Made by a program: the position numbers and the translations under genes
Notes under the pieces: model-generated
Told to the model about the DNA's origin: nothing
The model's input: only the letters and a program-made list of their open reading frames with translations
The model's database searches: none
From: Mixophyes australis
Taxonomy: Eukaryota; Chordata; Amphibia; Anura; Limnodynastidae
Assembly: GCA_036250195.1 (NCBI GenBank)
Contig: JAVHZZ010000006.1
Span: 190,463,850-190,527,849 of the forward strand
DNA length: 64,000 nucleotides
Reading direction: 5' to 3'
Shown: piece by piece, positions 45,189 to 57,229 of the stretch
How the letters are laid out: every line of letters begins with the position of its first letter
Numbering within the stretch: the stretch's first letter is position 1

Positions 45189-45601
45189 CGTGATGAGGAA
45201 AGGGAGGCATTTACAGTGACGAGGAATGGGGATGTGTACGCCACAGAGTAAAGGGGGCAGGTACAGCGTAGTGGAAGGCATGGGGGGTGCTGCCAGATTA
45301 AATAGTAATGGGCCCCATAGATTCTGATGGCAGCTCTGGACACACAAACCAACAAAAGGCAAATCCCCTTTTATAGGATTATTTCTAAGGATGAAGAAGT
45401 GAGTGTGCACCTTGAAATGTATTTGCCAAACGGGCGCCTTTTTTTTACATATCAAAAATGTAGTACAAGTAAATGATTTTCTCTACCTGGCTCCTTTAGT
45501 TGGTTAGACACACTGTCTGCCAGATTCTAATAGGTTAAAATGATGGTTGGGGCTCAGTACCATGCTATATTAGTTAAAATGCACAGTGTGGAAGTTCTTA
45601 G

Positions 45602-46200
45602 TGTTTACCATAATACCATAAGAAAAACCAATAAAGACACGGACACCAGATAAACGTTGGAATGAAATATTATTTATTAAATAACTAATATTAAAGCTAA
45701 AGGGGCTGAAAGGCGGACGAGAGCAGGGCAGTAAGCAAACACAAAACCAATAACGGTGGAAAGGTCAGACCATTGTACCACCAACCCAGGATCATACCTT
45801 ATCTATTGGCCGGTGCAAAATATATGTCCAACGGCAAGACTACACCCCCCTTATAACCGCCAGTAAAATATTCAACATACTGGCCCAGAGTCCCATTCAC
45901 TGGACCCAACACACGTGATGACAACACAATCCAAAAGGGGGAGTAGTGACCTATGACGAGATAACCCAAGCACCATATGCAAACTTACCGACTGCACTGC
46001 TCTCCCACCTAGAAGAACCACAGGTACAAAAACCTAAAAACTGCCGGGTGGGCGGGAGGAATCCGGGAGCAGAGAGGGGGAAATGCAGGAGAACATCTCC
46101 TATATAAAACTAGACCACCCCCCTCCTCTGCCTTATTGGTTAACAAATAGAAGCAGCCCATAGGCTAAACACCTACTCACTCATCGACGTGATTTTAACT
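45602..46200 (-). mobile_element. LTR-like block (minus strand)
   Basis: On the minus strand: a CCAAT word (complement of ATTGG, about 46135-46139), a TATA-like TTTTATATAGGAG about 30 bp downstream, then an AATAAA near 45675 and an end at ...TAAACA (45602). Promoter then polyA signal fits an LTR. The right border and any target duplication were not fixed. Confidence 0.4.
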
Positions 46201-46233
46201 TCGTTTAGGCTGATGGCCACACTTCCCTTAGAT

Positions 46234-46746
46234 CAGAGCTCTGCAACCTTTTCTCACCCTCGGCACACCTAAGCCCTTCCCAGAATTTCCGCTTCAAACC
46301 ATTGCACAATATGAAACGTTCCATAGGAAGTGACTGCAGACGTCCCTGTTCCGAACAGCTAGCATTTTAAGCCCGGGGACAGAGAGAGACGCTGCTTGGG
46401 GCCATTATTGTGCTGACGGTATACCGGTATTGTGGGAGAGAAAGGAAGATACTGCTGTAGGGAAGAGATGGTGGTGGAGATCAGTGGTTAAAAGAGAGAA
46501 AGTTATATGTCACCATAACGCGATAACCACTGCAAGTTACAGGAAAAGGGAAGTGCTAGCTCCATACCTAGGGTAAGGATACGCAGGGAGGAGGGCAGGA
46601 CTTCTGGGTACAGTGGGAGGGGAAGTTAGGAAAGGAACATACGTGGGAGAGAGGATCTTGTGTTTTTTCTCCTGTTAGAGGCATTGCGCTGCCACAGCGC
46701 ACTTAGCAACATCTCGTAGCACACCGGCACCAATTGCAGAGCACTG
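46234..46746. mobile_element. hAT-type non-autonomous element
   Basis: A 513-bp element with ends CAGAGCTCTGCAACC and CAATTGCAGAGCACTG. Subterminal TCTCACCCTCGGCACACC faces CGTAGCACACCGGCACC. The flanks CCTTAGAT and GTTTAGAT match at 6 of 8 bases. Non-coding. Confidence 0.7.
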
Positions 46747-46754
46747 GTTTAGAT

Positions 46755-47600
46755 AACCGAATCTGTATGCATGGCCAGCTACAGAGGCAATACAACTGCC
46801 AACCAGAACTTAAAGTTATTAAAGTGGACCTGTTACTTCACACAGTTGAAGCAGACATTTTGTGGGCATACTCAATATGCATGAGCACTAGGAACTAATG
46901 AAATCACTGAGGCATGAGGCACATTGTAGCTCAAACCTCAACAATGCCACTCATTCCTAACACATGAATAGGATGAATGCTGGTTCACACCCAGAAAATA
47001 GCTGCCTCTATTATGTGTAGGTAACAGGTCCAATTAGTATGAAGGAAAGTGGCATTGATGGTTTCATTTTGGGCACAAAACTGTTTTCTTGACCCCTATG
47101 TTTTTGATGTGTGATATACTCAACATATACTTTTTTCATTTTTTTTATAGTTGTGTTTCAGTCATCGAACGCCATGCTTCTCAGCAGTAGTGTCAATACT
47201 TGGGTTACACAAATCCTGGAAATACAAAGTAGTTGTCATGTTTCTCACACAATAAAGAAACTAGCCTCTTGAAAGCAGTGACAGCCTTTTTTTTTTTTCT
47301 CAAGAAGCGTTGGAATGCTATAAACTGTTTTTGGTGATCTTAGGACAAAGTATTTGAGGAACTTAACAGCATGAAGATTGCCCTGTACCAAGTATATAAT
47401 TACAATACCTAGAAGGACTTCTGCATTATTATTTTGCTTATAGAAACCTTACACTGCGCTGGCCTTTTATTTCAGTGATTGATCCAAAAGGGCAAAGGTG
47501 ACTCCAGTCAAAGTGCAGTTGCTGCATAAAAATAAAATGTTGGCTCGCTCTTTAAATTCTATATTCGAAAGAATGCTGCATATTAATTCATTAGGACCTT
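46755..47600. other. intergenic, no gene recognised
   Basis: Anonymous sequence. AAGGGCAAAGGTGA at about 47492-47505 resembles a nuclear-receptor half-site pair, but a single match is weak evidence. Confidence 0.35.
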
Positions 47601-47605
47601 TATTC

Positions 47606-47905
47606 ATACTTGCCCGCTCTACCATGGAGTCAGGGAGACTCTAATTCTAGGTAGGTCTCCCTCACTCCCGGAAGAGCCGGCCATTCTACTGCATCTTTAC
47701 CACTTCCTACTGAAGTGACACGGTTCATGGCGAATGGTGTCATTTTGTCCCATCCCCCATGGCAAAATTATGCGATTGCTTCAGCATGTCGCGAGGACGG
47801 GGCCAAAATGACACGATTCACCATGCAAAGCCCCCTCCATCCTCAGACTTCACCTCCTCTCCGTGATATCCCATAGGCAATTAGTGAAAAGTTGGCAAGC
47901 ATGCT
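47606..47905. mobile_element. CATACTT-family MITE copy
   Basis: Ends CATACTTGCCCGCTC and AAAGTTGGCAAGCATG. Mirrored GACACGGTTCATGGCGAATG / ACACGATTCACCATGC inside. One of the longer copies in the window. Confidence 0.65.
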
Positions 47906-47962
47906 TATGTGCTTCATGAGTCAGTGATTTCCATAGGTCTTGGTGAAATCATAGGCCAAATA

Positions 47963-48095
47963 TTCATCATCATTTCATCATCATTTATTTATATAGCGCC
48001 ACTAATTCCTCAGCGCTGTACAGAGAACTCACTCACATCAGTCCCTGCCCCATTGGAGCTTACAGTCTAAATTCCCTAACATACACACACACAGA
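47963..48095 (-). mobile_element. V-SINE-like SINE 3' part (minus strand)
   Basis: (CATCAT)n, TATATAGCGCCACTAATTCC, GTACAGAGAACTC, CATCAGTCCCTGCCCCATTGG, then (AC)n. 5'-truncated. Confidence 0.8.
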
Positions 48096-48099
48096 CAGT

Positions 48100-48850
48100 T
48101 ATTATTAGTTCAGCCCACAATATGTCTGCCTCCAGGATGTTCAGGTGACATTTATACTTTAATAAACATGGGCTTTATAACATAGCAAACAAGATATTGG
48201 CTGTTTATTGCAAGTTAGACTCCTGAAAATGTATAGTTTGTTGTTTATGTGCAGCCATCTATTTTTGCTATATACATTTCAGCAGGTTTGATAACCCTTC
48301 AAAATATTTGTACTCACCTGTTATAAGGGTTTACGGACAAACACAGTTTTTACAGACACCGTTGTCTATTTATTAAGCACAGATCAGTTAAAAATCCAAA
48401 GAAAATGTCTGTTTTCCCAGGGAATGGCTATCGCAGCACTTTGTGTAGTTTAAGAAAGGGATAACTAAGGAACAATCAGAGATTTCTCCAGCCTTAAACT
48501 ATTATATGCCGGTTAACACTGTACCCATATATCTTTATGTGGACGTTGAAAGGACTCAATTCATCAAGCGGTGAAAAGCTTGAATTTTCCCCGCTACCAT
48601 TTAAAACCTATCGTCATCTCAGGATGGAGTTAGTAATCTTAAACCCCGCGACAAAACATAGAAATCAGGGAAGAAGGAGCTTACAGCTTCTCATCGATGT
48701 GCACGTGTGGATGTTCACTGGCACATGTGCAATAGATACTAGGAAGTGGACAGCTAGCGTAAGGCTGTTGGCAAAACCTTATTCTATGTCACAGAAGAGA
48801 GAATGTTTCCCAGTCTCGCCAAGCAGGAGCAGGAAGATAAATTGCAGCAT
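48100..48850. other. intergenic, no gene recognised
   Basis: A 114-codon frame (48537-48881) runs into the next SINE tail and matches nothing known; treated as chance. Confidence 0.4.
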
Positions 48851-48851
48851 T

Positions 48852-49003
48852 CTGTATCATCATCAACATTTATTTACATAGCACCAGCAAATTTCGTAGC
48901 ACTTTACAATTAGGAACAAACATTAATAAAACAATTTTGGGTAGTACATACAGACAGTGAGGTAAGAGGGCGCTGCACGCAAGCTTACAATCTATGGGTA
49001 TCT
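48852..49003 (-). mobile_element. LINE/SINE 3' tail (minus strand)
   Basis: The same subfamily as 43441-43592: CATCAACATTTATTTACATAG, AGCACTTTACAATTAGG, GCAAGCTTACAATCTATGGG. Confidence 0.7.
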
Positions 49004-49009
49004 GATAAG

Positions 49010-50040
49010 CAACAATACAGAGAGTTAGTTACCGACAAACAGTGGCCACCATTGAGAAAAAAACTACAGATTTCCTATGCATTACAAAAATATCTGGTGG
49101 GACAATATTCACTAACTGTGCATCTCATAGTTTAGTAGATAGTGCTGGATGTCATATTTTCACTGATCAAAATATATTTTTATTTCATTACTGATTGGCA
49201 AAAAATAACTTACTTTTTATTATCTGTCATAAATGTACTAACAACTGACAACCGTGCATTGTTGCATTATAAAAAGCAGATTATTTTTAGAGGCATTTTA
49301 GAAATAGTGAAATAAAGAAGACACACCCAAAAAACAAAATCAACAACTTAATAGATGCACCAAACATTTTTATGGAAACGATTCAACTCCTTCTTACTGG
49401 AAAAACTACTTGAACATCGATTTCAATAGCTCAATAAATAGACTCTTTATCAGCCTGTGCAGACAGACCTCTTTTTAGTGCTGGGTAGGTGTAGAAACGG
49501 CAGAGTGAAAGTTCAAATAAGTAAACACATAAATACAAAATGCAGATCAACCAATTTAGTTTATTTTGACAATCAGAGGGTGTTGGATCTAGTTGTTCGG
49601 AAATTGAGTGTGTAATAGGATGGGATTAAGGATCTGTGAATTAACGCCGATCATCCTACTTAAACTACAACAGTGTTAGGATTTGGATGCATGAAGGGTG
49701 GCAGTCCGGTGTGTGGGTTCTAAAATAAATTAGTAAAGTGCACTTTTTTGTACTTTAGTGAAATTGCGTTTGTTTTAACATAAAAGTTGTGTTTCATTTA
49801 AGTACGTGTATTGTGTAGGGTAGTGATTCATATTTGTGCGGCAGAGTAATAGGATACAGGGTTACTAGCACTTTATGGGATGGGGGTAGGGTCGGAGACT
49901 AAGTTCCCTGATCCTATAGACATGCTGCTGATTATCCAGAGTGGTGGGTAGCCCCCCCTTTCAGACTGAAATGCTACCATCTGATTGGAGAAGTGGGATT
50001 TTTGGGGAAGGGTTTTGGGACATGACAAGAGGGGGGTGAG
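49010..50040. other. upstream flank of fzd2
   Basis: No repeat or gene is recognised. The absence of transposons over about 1.6 kb upstream of the fzd2 ATG contrasts with the rest of the window. Confidence 0.45.
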
Positions 50041-50590
50041 GACGGTTTCAAGGCGGCCCCTTAGTTTTGAGTGGAGAGAAGGATCCGGTCCCGGGACAGA
50101 GGGTGCCTTGAAACGGATTGTTCAGAAGTGGCTGGAGAAGCGGAGCACAAAGAGAAAGTGATCCGAATCAGAACCGGAGGAAGCAGAGCTGCGATAACCA
50201 GCTCTAAGACAACCGGACCGTAGCAGCTTGTTGCGAAAGTGGCGATACTACATGTATTCACTGAGTGGAAAGAAGTAACTCGTGGCAGCATTCAGAAAAG
50301 TAAGAAACAAGTCCGGGACCAACTGACCCAAGAAGGGAGGTGATACAGGGAACACCGTATCTATAGTACTGAGAGGAGGGGAACTGGGGAAGCACAAGCT
50401 AAGCTGTGATCCCGATAAGCATCTAAACACAGTGGACGGAATCGATAACGTTCCATCGACAACTGGACTTAAAGTAGACCTGTCGTGAAATCTGCAAAAC
50501 AACGGCGTCTACGTGAGGTTCAAGACCAGTCCATTGACTTGATCCAACGGAACAGGTGATTAAGTACAGTACTTTCCCACTGCACCAACC
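50040..50590 (+). promoter_or_regulatory. probable fzd2 5'UTR and proximal promoter
   Basis: Directly upstream of the fzd2 start codon; richer in CpG than the flanks (for example GGATCCGGTCCCGGGAC and CAACGGCGTCTACG). A reversed CCAAT box (GATTGGAG) lies at about 49982. No clear TATA box was found, as is common for Frizzled genes. The transcription start cannot be placed from sequence alone. Confidence 0.4.
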
Positions 50591-52249
50591 ATGCAGGGTG
50601 TGCGTACAGCCACCCTTCCCCAATTCCTGTGCTCATTTCTTGCTATATGCCTACTGGCTACTGCCCAACTTCATGGTGAAAAAGGCATCTCAGTGCCTGA
50701 GCATGGCTTCTGTCAGCCCATCTCCATTCCTCTGTGTACAGACATTGCCTATAATCAGACCATAATGCCCAACCTTTTGGGGCACACCAACCAGGAAGAT
50801 GCTGGCCTGGAGGTCCACCAGTTCTACCCATTAGTAAAGGTTCAGTGTTCTTCAGAACTGCGTTTCTTTCTGTGTTCAATGTACGCCCCAGTTTGCACAG
50901 TGTTGGAGCAAGCCATCCCTCCCTGCCGATCTATTTGTGAGCGTGCAAGGCATGGGTGTGAGGCCCTCATGAACAAATTTGGCTTTCAATGGCCTGAGAG
51001 GTTAAGATGTGAGAACTTTCCTCGTCATGGTGCAGAGCAGATTTGTGTTGGGCAAAACCACTCAGAAGATGGAGGTCCAATAACCACTAGACCGCCACAA
51101 CATGGTACCCCTGAACCAGCAATCTATGCCACACCTGATCGTCCCTTCCATTGCCCTCGGGTGCTAAAGGTACCCACCTATCTGAACTACAGGTTTTTAG
51201 GAGAGAAGGACTGTGCTGCTCCATGTGAACCTTCTAAGAATGATGGTTTCATGTTCTTCAGTCAAGATGAGATCCGTTTTGCCCGGGTTTGGATTCTTAT
51301 TTGGTCTGTACTTTGCTGTGCCTCAACTTTCTTCACAGTGACCACTTATTTAGTTGACATGCAGAGGTTTCGTTATCCTGAAAGGCCCATAATTTTCTTA
51401 TCTGGATGCTATACCATGGTGTCTGTGGCCTACATTGCAGGCTTTGTGCTTGGAGATAAAGTTGTTTGCAATGAGGGGTTCTCAGAGGATGGCTACAAAA
51501 CTGTTGTACAGGGTACCAAAAAGGAAGGGTGCACTATCCTTTTTATGATGCTTTACTTCTTCAGTATGGCTAGCTCCATCTGGTGGGTCATTCTATCTTT
51601 AACCTGGTTCCTGGCAGCTGGCATGAAGTGGGGGCATGAAGCAATAGAAGCAAACTCACAGTACTTCCATCTGGCAGCATGGGCAGTACCAGCTGTGAAG
51701 ACCATTACTATCCTGGCCATGGGACAGATCGATGGAGATCTCCTCAGTGGAGTTTGCTTTGTAGGACTAAATAGTATTGATCCCCTGAGGGGCTTTGTGC
51801 TGGCTCCTCTCTTTGTCTACCTCTTCATTGGAACCTCATTTCTCCTTGCTGGTTTTGTATCCCTCTTCAGAATTAGGACCATCATGAAGCATGATGGCAC
51901 AAAGACTGAGAAGCTGGAACGCCTGATGGTGCGGATTGGTGTCTTCAGTGTTCTATACACTGTACCCGCCACAATTGTCATTGCCTGTTACTTCTATGAG
52001 CAGGCCTTCAGGGAGCACTGGGAACGTAGCTGGGTCAGTCAGAATTGCAAGAGCCTAGCTATTCCTTGCCCCTTGCAATACACCCCTCGTATGACACCAG
52101 ACTTTACAGTCTACATGATTAAGTACCTCATGACCCTCATTGTTGGCATCACTTCTGGTTTTTGGATATGGTCAGGCAAAACCCTTCACTCATGGAGAAA
52201 GTTTTACACCAGGCTTACCAACAGCAAACATGGAGAGACAACTGTGTGA
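50591..52249 (+). CDS. fzd2: Frizzled-2 Wnt receptor, single exon, intact
   Basis: A 552-residue class F seven-transmembrane receptor that binds Wnt ligands at the cell surface and signals through Dishevelled. A signal peptide ends near residue 26 ([12 protein letters not shown]). The cysteine-rich Wnt-binding domain has all ten Cys (41, 49, 86, 95, 102, 112, 116, 123, 140, 152) and N-glycosylation sites at N55 (NQT) and N156 (NHS). A linker and hinge Cys precede seven hydrophobic segments (about 234-256, 266-288, 315-340, 358-380, 402-425, 448-471, 506-528). KTLHSW (530-535) is the KTxxxW Dishevelled-binding motif, and the C-terminus ETTV is a PDZ ligand. GETTV, together with [13 protein letters not shown], favours Fzd2 over Fzd7 (usually GETAV) and Fzd1. 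The ATG at 50591 has A at -3. Single-exon structure is usual for FZD1/2/7. Confidence 0.96.
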   Translation: MQGVRTATLPQFLCSFLAICLLATAQLHGEKGISVPEHGFCQPISIPLCTDIAYNQTIMPNLLGHTNQEDAGLEVHQFYPLVKVQCSSELRFFLCSMYAPVCTVLEQAIPPCRSICERARHGCEALMNKFGFQWPERLRCENFPRHGAEQICVGQNHSEDGGPITTRPPQHGTPEPAIYATPDRPFHCPRVLKVPTYLNYRFLGEKDCAAPCEPSKNDGFMFFSQDEIRFARVWILIWSVLCCASTFFTVTTYLVDMQRFRYPERPIIFLSGCYTMVSVAYIAGFVLGDKVVCNEGFSEDGYKTVVQGTKKEGCTILFMMLYFFSMASSIWWVILSLTWFLAAGMKWGHEAIEANSQYFHLAAWAVPAVKTITILAMGQIDGDLLSGVCFVGLNSIDPLRGFVLAPLFVYLFIGTSFLLAGFVSLFRIRTIMKHDGTKTEKLERLMVRIGVFSVLYTVPATIVIACYFYEQAFREHWERSWVSQNCKSLAIPCPLQYTPRMTPDFTVYMIKYLMTLIVGITSGFWIWSGKTLHSWRKFYTRLTNSKHGETTV

Positions 52250-53290
52250 GGAATTACAGCCTCATAATGGGACCTGTAATCAAACGTAGACTAAGCATTT
52301 TCTCTCTCTTTTTTTTTTCTCCAAATCCTTGTCACTCTATGCTGTCAGTGCGGATCTCCATATGATACCTTCAGGCACATCTTTCTGGAGTTGTAATTAA
52401 GACTGTAAATAGAATTTTTGTAAATTATATATTTCTATTTAAAATATGGGGTTAAAAATTGGAGAGACGCAGGAAAATTCCATGGAAAAAGGACCCTTCT
52501 CTTCTTTCTCCAACTATTTCATTGACTTGACTGTGCCGTTTGAATAATTGGAGATATTTAGACTACAGTCTGTTTTGGCTCTTCCTGGATACTACATAAA
52601 CAGTATTTTTTATATTTTTGTTGTTGTTGCTTCGCTACATAGGGAAATTTGTACTAGTTTCTCATTTCATGTAAGCCAACCAAAGAACTTGGAGATCATC
52701 TAAGTGTGTGTTTGTGTGTGTCAGAATCTCAACATCTTAAGACATATCATTCTGTTGCTGCTGTAGTTTCTGTCAGCAAGACAAAACTGGATTTCTTGGG
52801 GGGAGATTGGGTTTTATTCTTTAATTCCCCATTCTGTGCATGAATTACCACCAGCATTGATTTTTTTATTTTATTTGCTTGTTTGTGAGGGATGATCTGA
52901 AACAGGACAACACATCTTTACACCCTTAGATGATAGGAGTTGGCTGGAAACAAAATATTGACTATACAAGTGATAATGGTACAGATTGAACAATTGTTGA
53001 AAACTTATATGTGTGTGCCCAAACTGGAGATTAATTTGTCACAACCTATGCTCTGAAGAAACCTGTAGAACCTGCATACATTCAAGGGACTTCAACCTTT
53101 ACCAGCCTTCTCTAAATCCTGAATACACATTGATTTGTTTTTAAATATATGTTGATTTTTATTAATTTTCAAATTAAAAATGGAAAAAAAAATATTTTTG
53201 TTAAGAACAGCAAGAAAATCTTTTGGTGCTTTTGTCGTTATGCTATGATAGGTTTTGTAACATTACAGAAAAAAAATAATTAAATGGCCA
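52250..53290 (+). other. fzd2 3'UTR (extent inferred)
   Basis: AT-rich sequence with T-runs, typical of a long developmental-gene 3'UTR. Possible polyadenylation signals are ATTAAA at 53173-53178 and 53279-53284, and AATAAA at 53654-53659 (beyond a MITE). A TGTAAATA word (52404-52411) matches a Pumilio site. The true end needs transcript data. Confidence 0.5.
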
Positions 53291-53441
53291 CTAAATCTGA
53301 AAATGGATAGGGTCTGTATGCATCGGGCATCTGTAATCTGCTGTTCTTCAGCTGTGGTGGAACTACACGTCCCAGCACATCCTGCCAGCCCATTCTAGGA
53401 TGTATGGTTTCAGAAGAGCTGGAGGACCGCAGGTTTTCTAA

Positions 53442-53617
53442 TGGGTAATTTTATCAAACTGCAGGTCTGAAAAAGTGAAAATATTGCCTATAGCAGCCAA
53501 TCAGATTCTAGTTCTAATTTATTTACTACATTCAACAAAATGACAGCTCAAATCTAATTGGTTGCTATAGGCAACATCTCCACTTTTTCAAACCTGCAGC
53601 TTGATAAAATTTACCCC
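53442..53617. mobile_element. palindromic MITE (GCTATAGGCAACAT family), TSD TAA
   Basis: Ends TGGGTAATTTTATCAAACTG and CAGCTTGATAAAATTTACCCC with mirrored CTATAGCAGCCAATC / ATTGGTTGCTATAGG. TAA on both sides (53439-53441, 53618-53620). It lies just past, or inside, the fzd2 3'UTR. Confidence 0.8.
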
Positions 53618-53659
53618 TAAGTCTCATCTATACCAGCATTTTCTCTGAAGAAAAATAAA

Positions 53660-54715
53660 GCTTTGTTATTCAATAGATTTATATTCTCCTAGAATAAGGA
53701 CATCTTAAACTTATTACATATCAGTGATAGAGGACTGCTGGGAGATATTGCTCTTATAAATAAAGACATGGGCCAAATAATGTAATAACCTTATAATGCC
53801 TGTCTCAAAAGTGTATCTAACCAAATAGATATTTGATTTGAGTCTAGTTTAAGTTGTACTAATGAAAGTCAATATAGTTGCTATGGGTTTCAGGACCTTA
53901 AAACATACTTTATATTTTTGGTTTTGGCTGGTTCTCCACCATTTATTGGTTGTCATATGTCAGTGGTTGTGATGCAAAAGGTCAGATGAGCAATTTAGAA
54001 AGCTGTGGTTTTCTGACCGGTGTTCCTCACTTTAATGTTACACTGACAGAACATATCATCACTTTAGAACTTCGCAGGTTGCTAGTCGGAAACACTTGGC
54101 ATTCTAAATCTCTTGTTTGATCTTGCTTTTTTGACTTAAGGAAATATCAGTAAAGCAATTTAAAACACTTTTTCATATATTAAAGGTATAATACTTGTGG
54201 GATTTTACTAACCCCTTCCTATTTATTAAGGTGGTTTACTTTCCTTTATTCCACAGCTTCCTGTAAGAGTTATCATTAAAATGCCCTCACCCACAGACAG
54301 TAAAAGCGGCAGGGTTGAACCCATATTATAAGAAAGAAGCCTATTCACTGGAAACTAGAGACATCAATGAGGGGTGAGGAATTTTGTGGTTGATTGACAG
54401 TAGGCAAAAGATTACAGAGAATCATAGGAAGTGTAATTTAACAACAGCTGGAGAGCAGTAGGTTAAAGGACCAGTAAACCTAAAATGAAATTTGATCCAA
54501 AAGCAAAAAGTCATCTTGAAACATTAATAAATGTATATTTAAGTGCTGTTTTAGCATGACATAAATTTCGATGTTTCACATTGTATTTAACCTTGTTAAT
54601 CTTGAGCCATTTTTCTGTTATCAGACATTTTAGACTTTTACAGGCTCACTGATGTGTTCTTCAGTAAAGGTCATTACAGGAAGCCTGATATGTATCGCAG
54701 TGTATAAGTATGGCT
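53660..54715. other. intergenic, no gene recognised
   Basis: AT-rich, only chance frames. Confidence 0.4.
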
Positions 54716-54716
54716 T

Positions 54717-56600
54717 ATAGGGGCAGATTCAATTGAGAAAAATCCATGGAGGTGTTTACGGAACGGCACAGATTTTTTTTCACAGAAATCTCACTAATTT
54801 TTGCTCACACCCCATAGAGGTGTGAGCAACAATAAGCGTTAATTTTTACCGTACTACCAATAAAAAATAAGGAACATCGCTGCCATAGAATCAGAAAAGT
54901 AGTACTCTACAATTACCCATACACGTATAATGACAGCCAATACTGAGACCAGAGAAGTGGCATGCTGTAATCGCTCATAAATACAGGAAAATAAAAGAAA
55001 CTGTGAACTATATCCAGCCTACAGAAAAACAAAAGAAGCTAAAATGTGGAAAAGATACCTGCCAGTGAGAAAACTGGTATCATGCCACCGAGAATTACAT
55101 TCAACATACAGAACCTAAAAAAATTATATTGCATACCGCCCAACTTTTGAAGTTTTTGGGAAATCGGGACAATGTGAGTGAAGCGCATATAAGAAGGGGT
55201 GTGGCCACATATGACGGGCGTGTTCAGCACTTCCAAGCACTTACTCAATTCAAGTGCTGTGCCCAAACATGAGCCTCTTCTCTCTTCTAGCTAGGTTTTT
55301 CCTGCACCCTGGCTAATTCATCCGTTGTTGTTTTCTTTATGCGTTGCATGGCTTAGTCACGTAAAGTTGTAAATTCTCAATAACACTTCCTGTAACGAGT
55401 CTGCAGCTTACATAGCTGTACCAATGCTGTAGCAAGAACTTACATAGGCAGGGAATCTGAGAGAAAGCTGAGTGGAGTTGTGACTGAATAATAATATTTA
55501 AAGAGGTATTATACAGGGAATGGCAGTGGGTCAGAATCACGTCTTTAATAGTCTAAGCTAGTCGTTTCTAAACGTGCATCTATTGTGCCTAATGGTATAT
55601 AGCTAAAATTTGATTTTTATATTAAAATTAGCTACATTAATCTGCAGGTGTTTCCAATTTACCTGGGCCTCAGCTTCCACACTGTGTATAAGGACATAGT
55701 TTTCATCAATTTGAACTGGAGTTGCGCCTGCTGAACCAAGGTGCACAAGAGGTCTCTAGCCCTGCTGTAAGGTGCTAATATAAATATATAAATGTTCAAT
55801 ATGCTAAATGTAGGTGCAATTAGTGCTTGCCAAACTCTTCACCTTCAGACAGGAATCACAGACCACAAGACATAATAGGTGCATTGATTATCTTCATCCC
55901 TTTTGTGTAAGTCTCCTTCTAATTGAAATGATATAGTGCTTTAAATTAGCTTGATCCTACTTGAGCATACGTTAGTCTAACATTCCATAGCATTCATATG
56001 AAAATGGATTCATATGAAAGCAGATGTGACCTTCCTCCTCAAACAGTCCAAGCATGTAGCATCTCCATTTCTTCTATTGTAACAATACATTTTTATTGAA
56101 ACATTTTGAAAAACAATAACAGGTATTAAGAGGGTATAAACAAAGCAAGGGGGAAAGGCTAAATAAGGGGATTATTCAGGGAAAAATACAATCTATTAAT
56201 TTTATTGAGACAGATTTGCTCATAATATTGACAATAAGTAGTATTTTGATTCTCATTATGCTGATATGGAGCCCATAAATTTTACACTACTTCAGTAGGC
56301 TTATTTAATTCCAGCCAGCACAACACAGGAAATACAAGTTGAACCCAACAAATTGTAGCATAAGGTAAAAAGATGCACACTGAAACATCCTTCATCTTCA
56401 AACACATTTATCACAGAAAATGCAAAAGCACTCGGGTTGTAAATAAAATTAAGTTTTATCCCTTATGAGGTTTGGGTCTCAAATACATTTTTCAAGCTTT
56501 ATAGAGTTAGCTCACCTCTTCCAATCATGACAACAAAAGAGGAATCCGAACAGTTTGAAAATATTAGGTCTTTCATCTGTAACATATAACTTCTAAGGCA
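54717..56600. other. intergenic with worn MITE starts
   Basis: GGGGCAGATTCAATTGAG at 54721 resembles the end of the palindrome at 56982. 55125-55270 (CATACCGCCCAACTTTTGAAG ... GTGTGGCCACATATGACGGG) resembles part of the inverted-duplication arms and other CATACC-type repeats. No gene. Confidence 0.4.
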
Positions 56601-56602
56601 GA

Positions 56603-56782
56603 GGTGCTCAAATTCAGTCCTCAAGAGCTACCAACAGGTCATGTTTTCAGGATATCTTCAATCATGCACAGGTGAGTTAATCTATTTTTTTAGGGTCAGT
56701 AATTATCCCACCTGTTTCTGCAGACCAAAATCCTGAAAACATGACCTGTTGGTAGCTCTTGGGGACTGGGTTTGTGCATCTA
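56603..56782. mobile_element. MITE with long inverted repeats
   Basis: Arms AGGTGCTCAAATTCAGTCC ... AGAGCTACCAACAGGTCATG and CATGACCTGTTGGTAGCTCT ... GTTTGTGCATCT face each other around an about 65-bp centre. About 55-bp arms, non-coding. Confidence 0.75.
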
Positions 56783-56981
56783 ATGTAGATATACACAGTT
56801 CTGTTCTAAAGGATCACTCACCCCATGTGTGATTTGCTGTGTTCCACGTGGACAGGGATCACACATGAAACTTATGTAAATATAATTTACGTGTACACAC
56901 GAGAGAATAGGGAAACAGACCACAGAGCTGACCTTGAGAAAAATGATACATGCACCATTTTCCTCTGATATATTACATTAA

Positions 56982-57223
56982 GGGTGTATTCAATTGTTCC
57001 TCCGGCCGCCGGAAAAATGAGCGCACGAGCGCGTTAAAACTATTACCGTTTATACGGTAATATTGCGTGCAAAAACCGTTAATACGGTAGTTTACTCGCT
57101 GAATTTCATCTCGCAGCTCAGGGAGCTGCAAGATGAAATTCGGCGAGTAATTGCCGTATAAACGGTAATAGTTTTAGAGCGCTCGTTTTTCCGGCGGCCG
57201 GAGAAACAATTGAATACCCCCCA
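56982..57223. mobile_element. CpG-rich palindromic MITE, TSD TAA
   Basis: A 242-bp element: GGGTGTATTCAATTGTT and TCCGGCCGCCGGAAAAA at the left are mirrored at the right, with internal ATTACCGTTTATACGGTAAT self-complementary words and CTCGCCGAATTTCATCT-type arms. TAA flanks both sides (56979-56981, 57224-57226). Predicted to form a strong hairpin. Confidence 0.8.
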
Positions 57224-57229
57224 TAAGTG

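Larger units (their letters stand above)
43117..45338. mobile_element. 2.2 kb non-autonomous hAT-like element filled by a minisatellite
   Basis: Ends CAGTGTCGCCATCAG (43117-43131) and CTGATGGCAGCTCTG (45324-45338) are inverted repeats matching at 12 of 15 positions. The flanks CACACACA (43109-43116) and GACACACA (45339-45346) match at 7 of 8 bases, though the CA-rich left side makes this weak. Subterminal GGCCCC-rich stretches face each other (about 43150-43200 and 45300-45320). Everything between is a 28-bp tandem repeat plus two smaller insertions. No transposase is present. Confidence 0.65.

Noticed and set aside
48537..48881. 114-codon ORF as a gene
   Set aside because: It ends inside a SINE tail, has no recognisable domain and no splice context.
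50658..50879. Minus-strand ORF over the fzd2 start
   Set aside because: Shadow of the fzd2 coding sequence.
50591..52249. Assignment as fzd7 or fzd1
   Set aside because: The C-terminus GETTV and the [13 protein letters not shown] tail fit Fzd2; Fzd7 usually ends GETAV, and Fzd1 has a much longer N-terminus.
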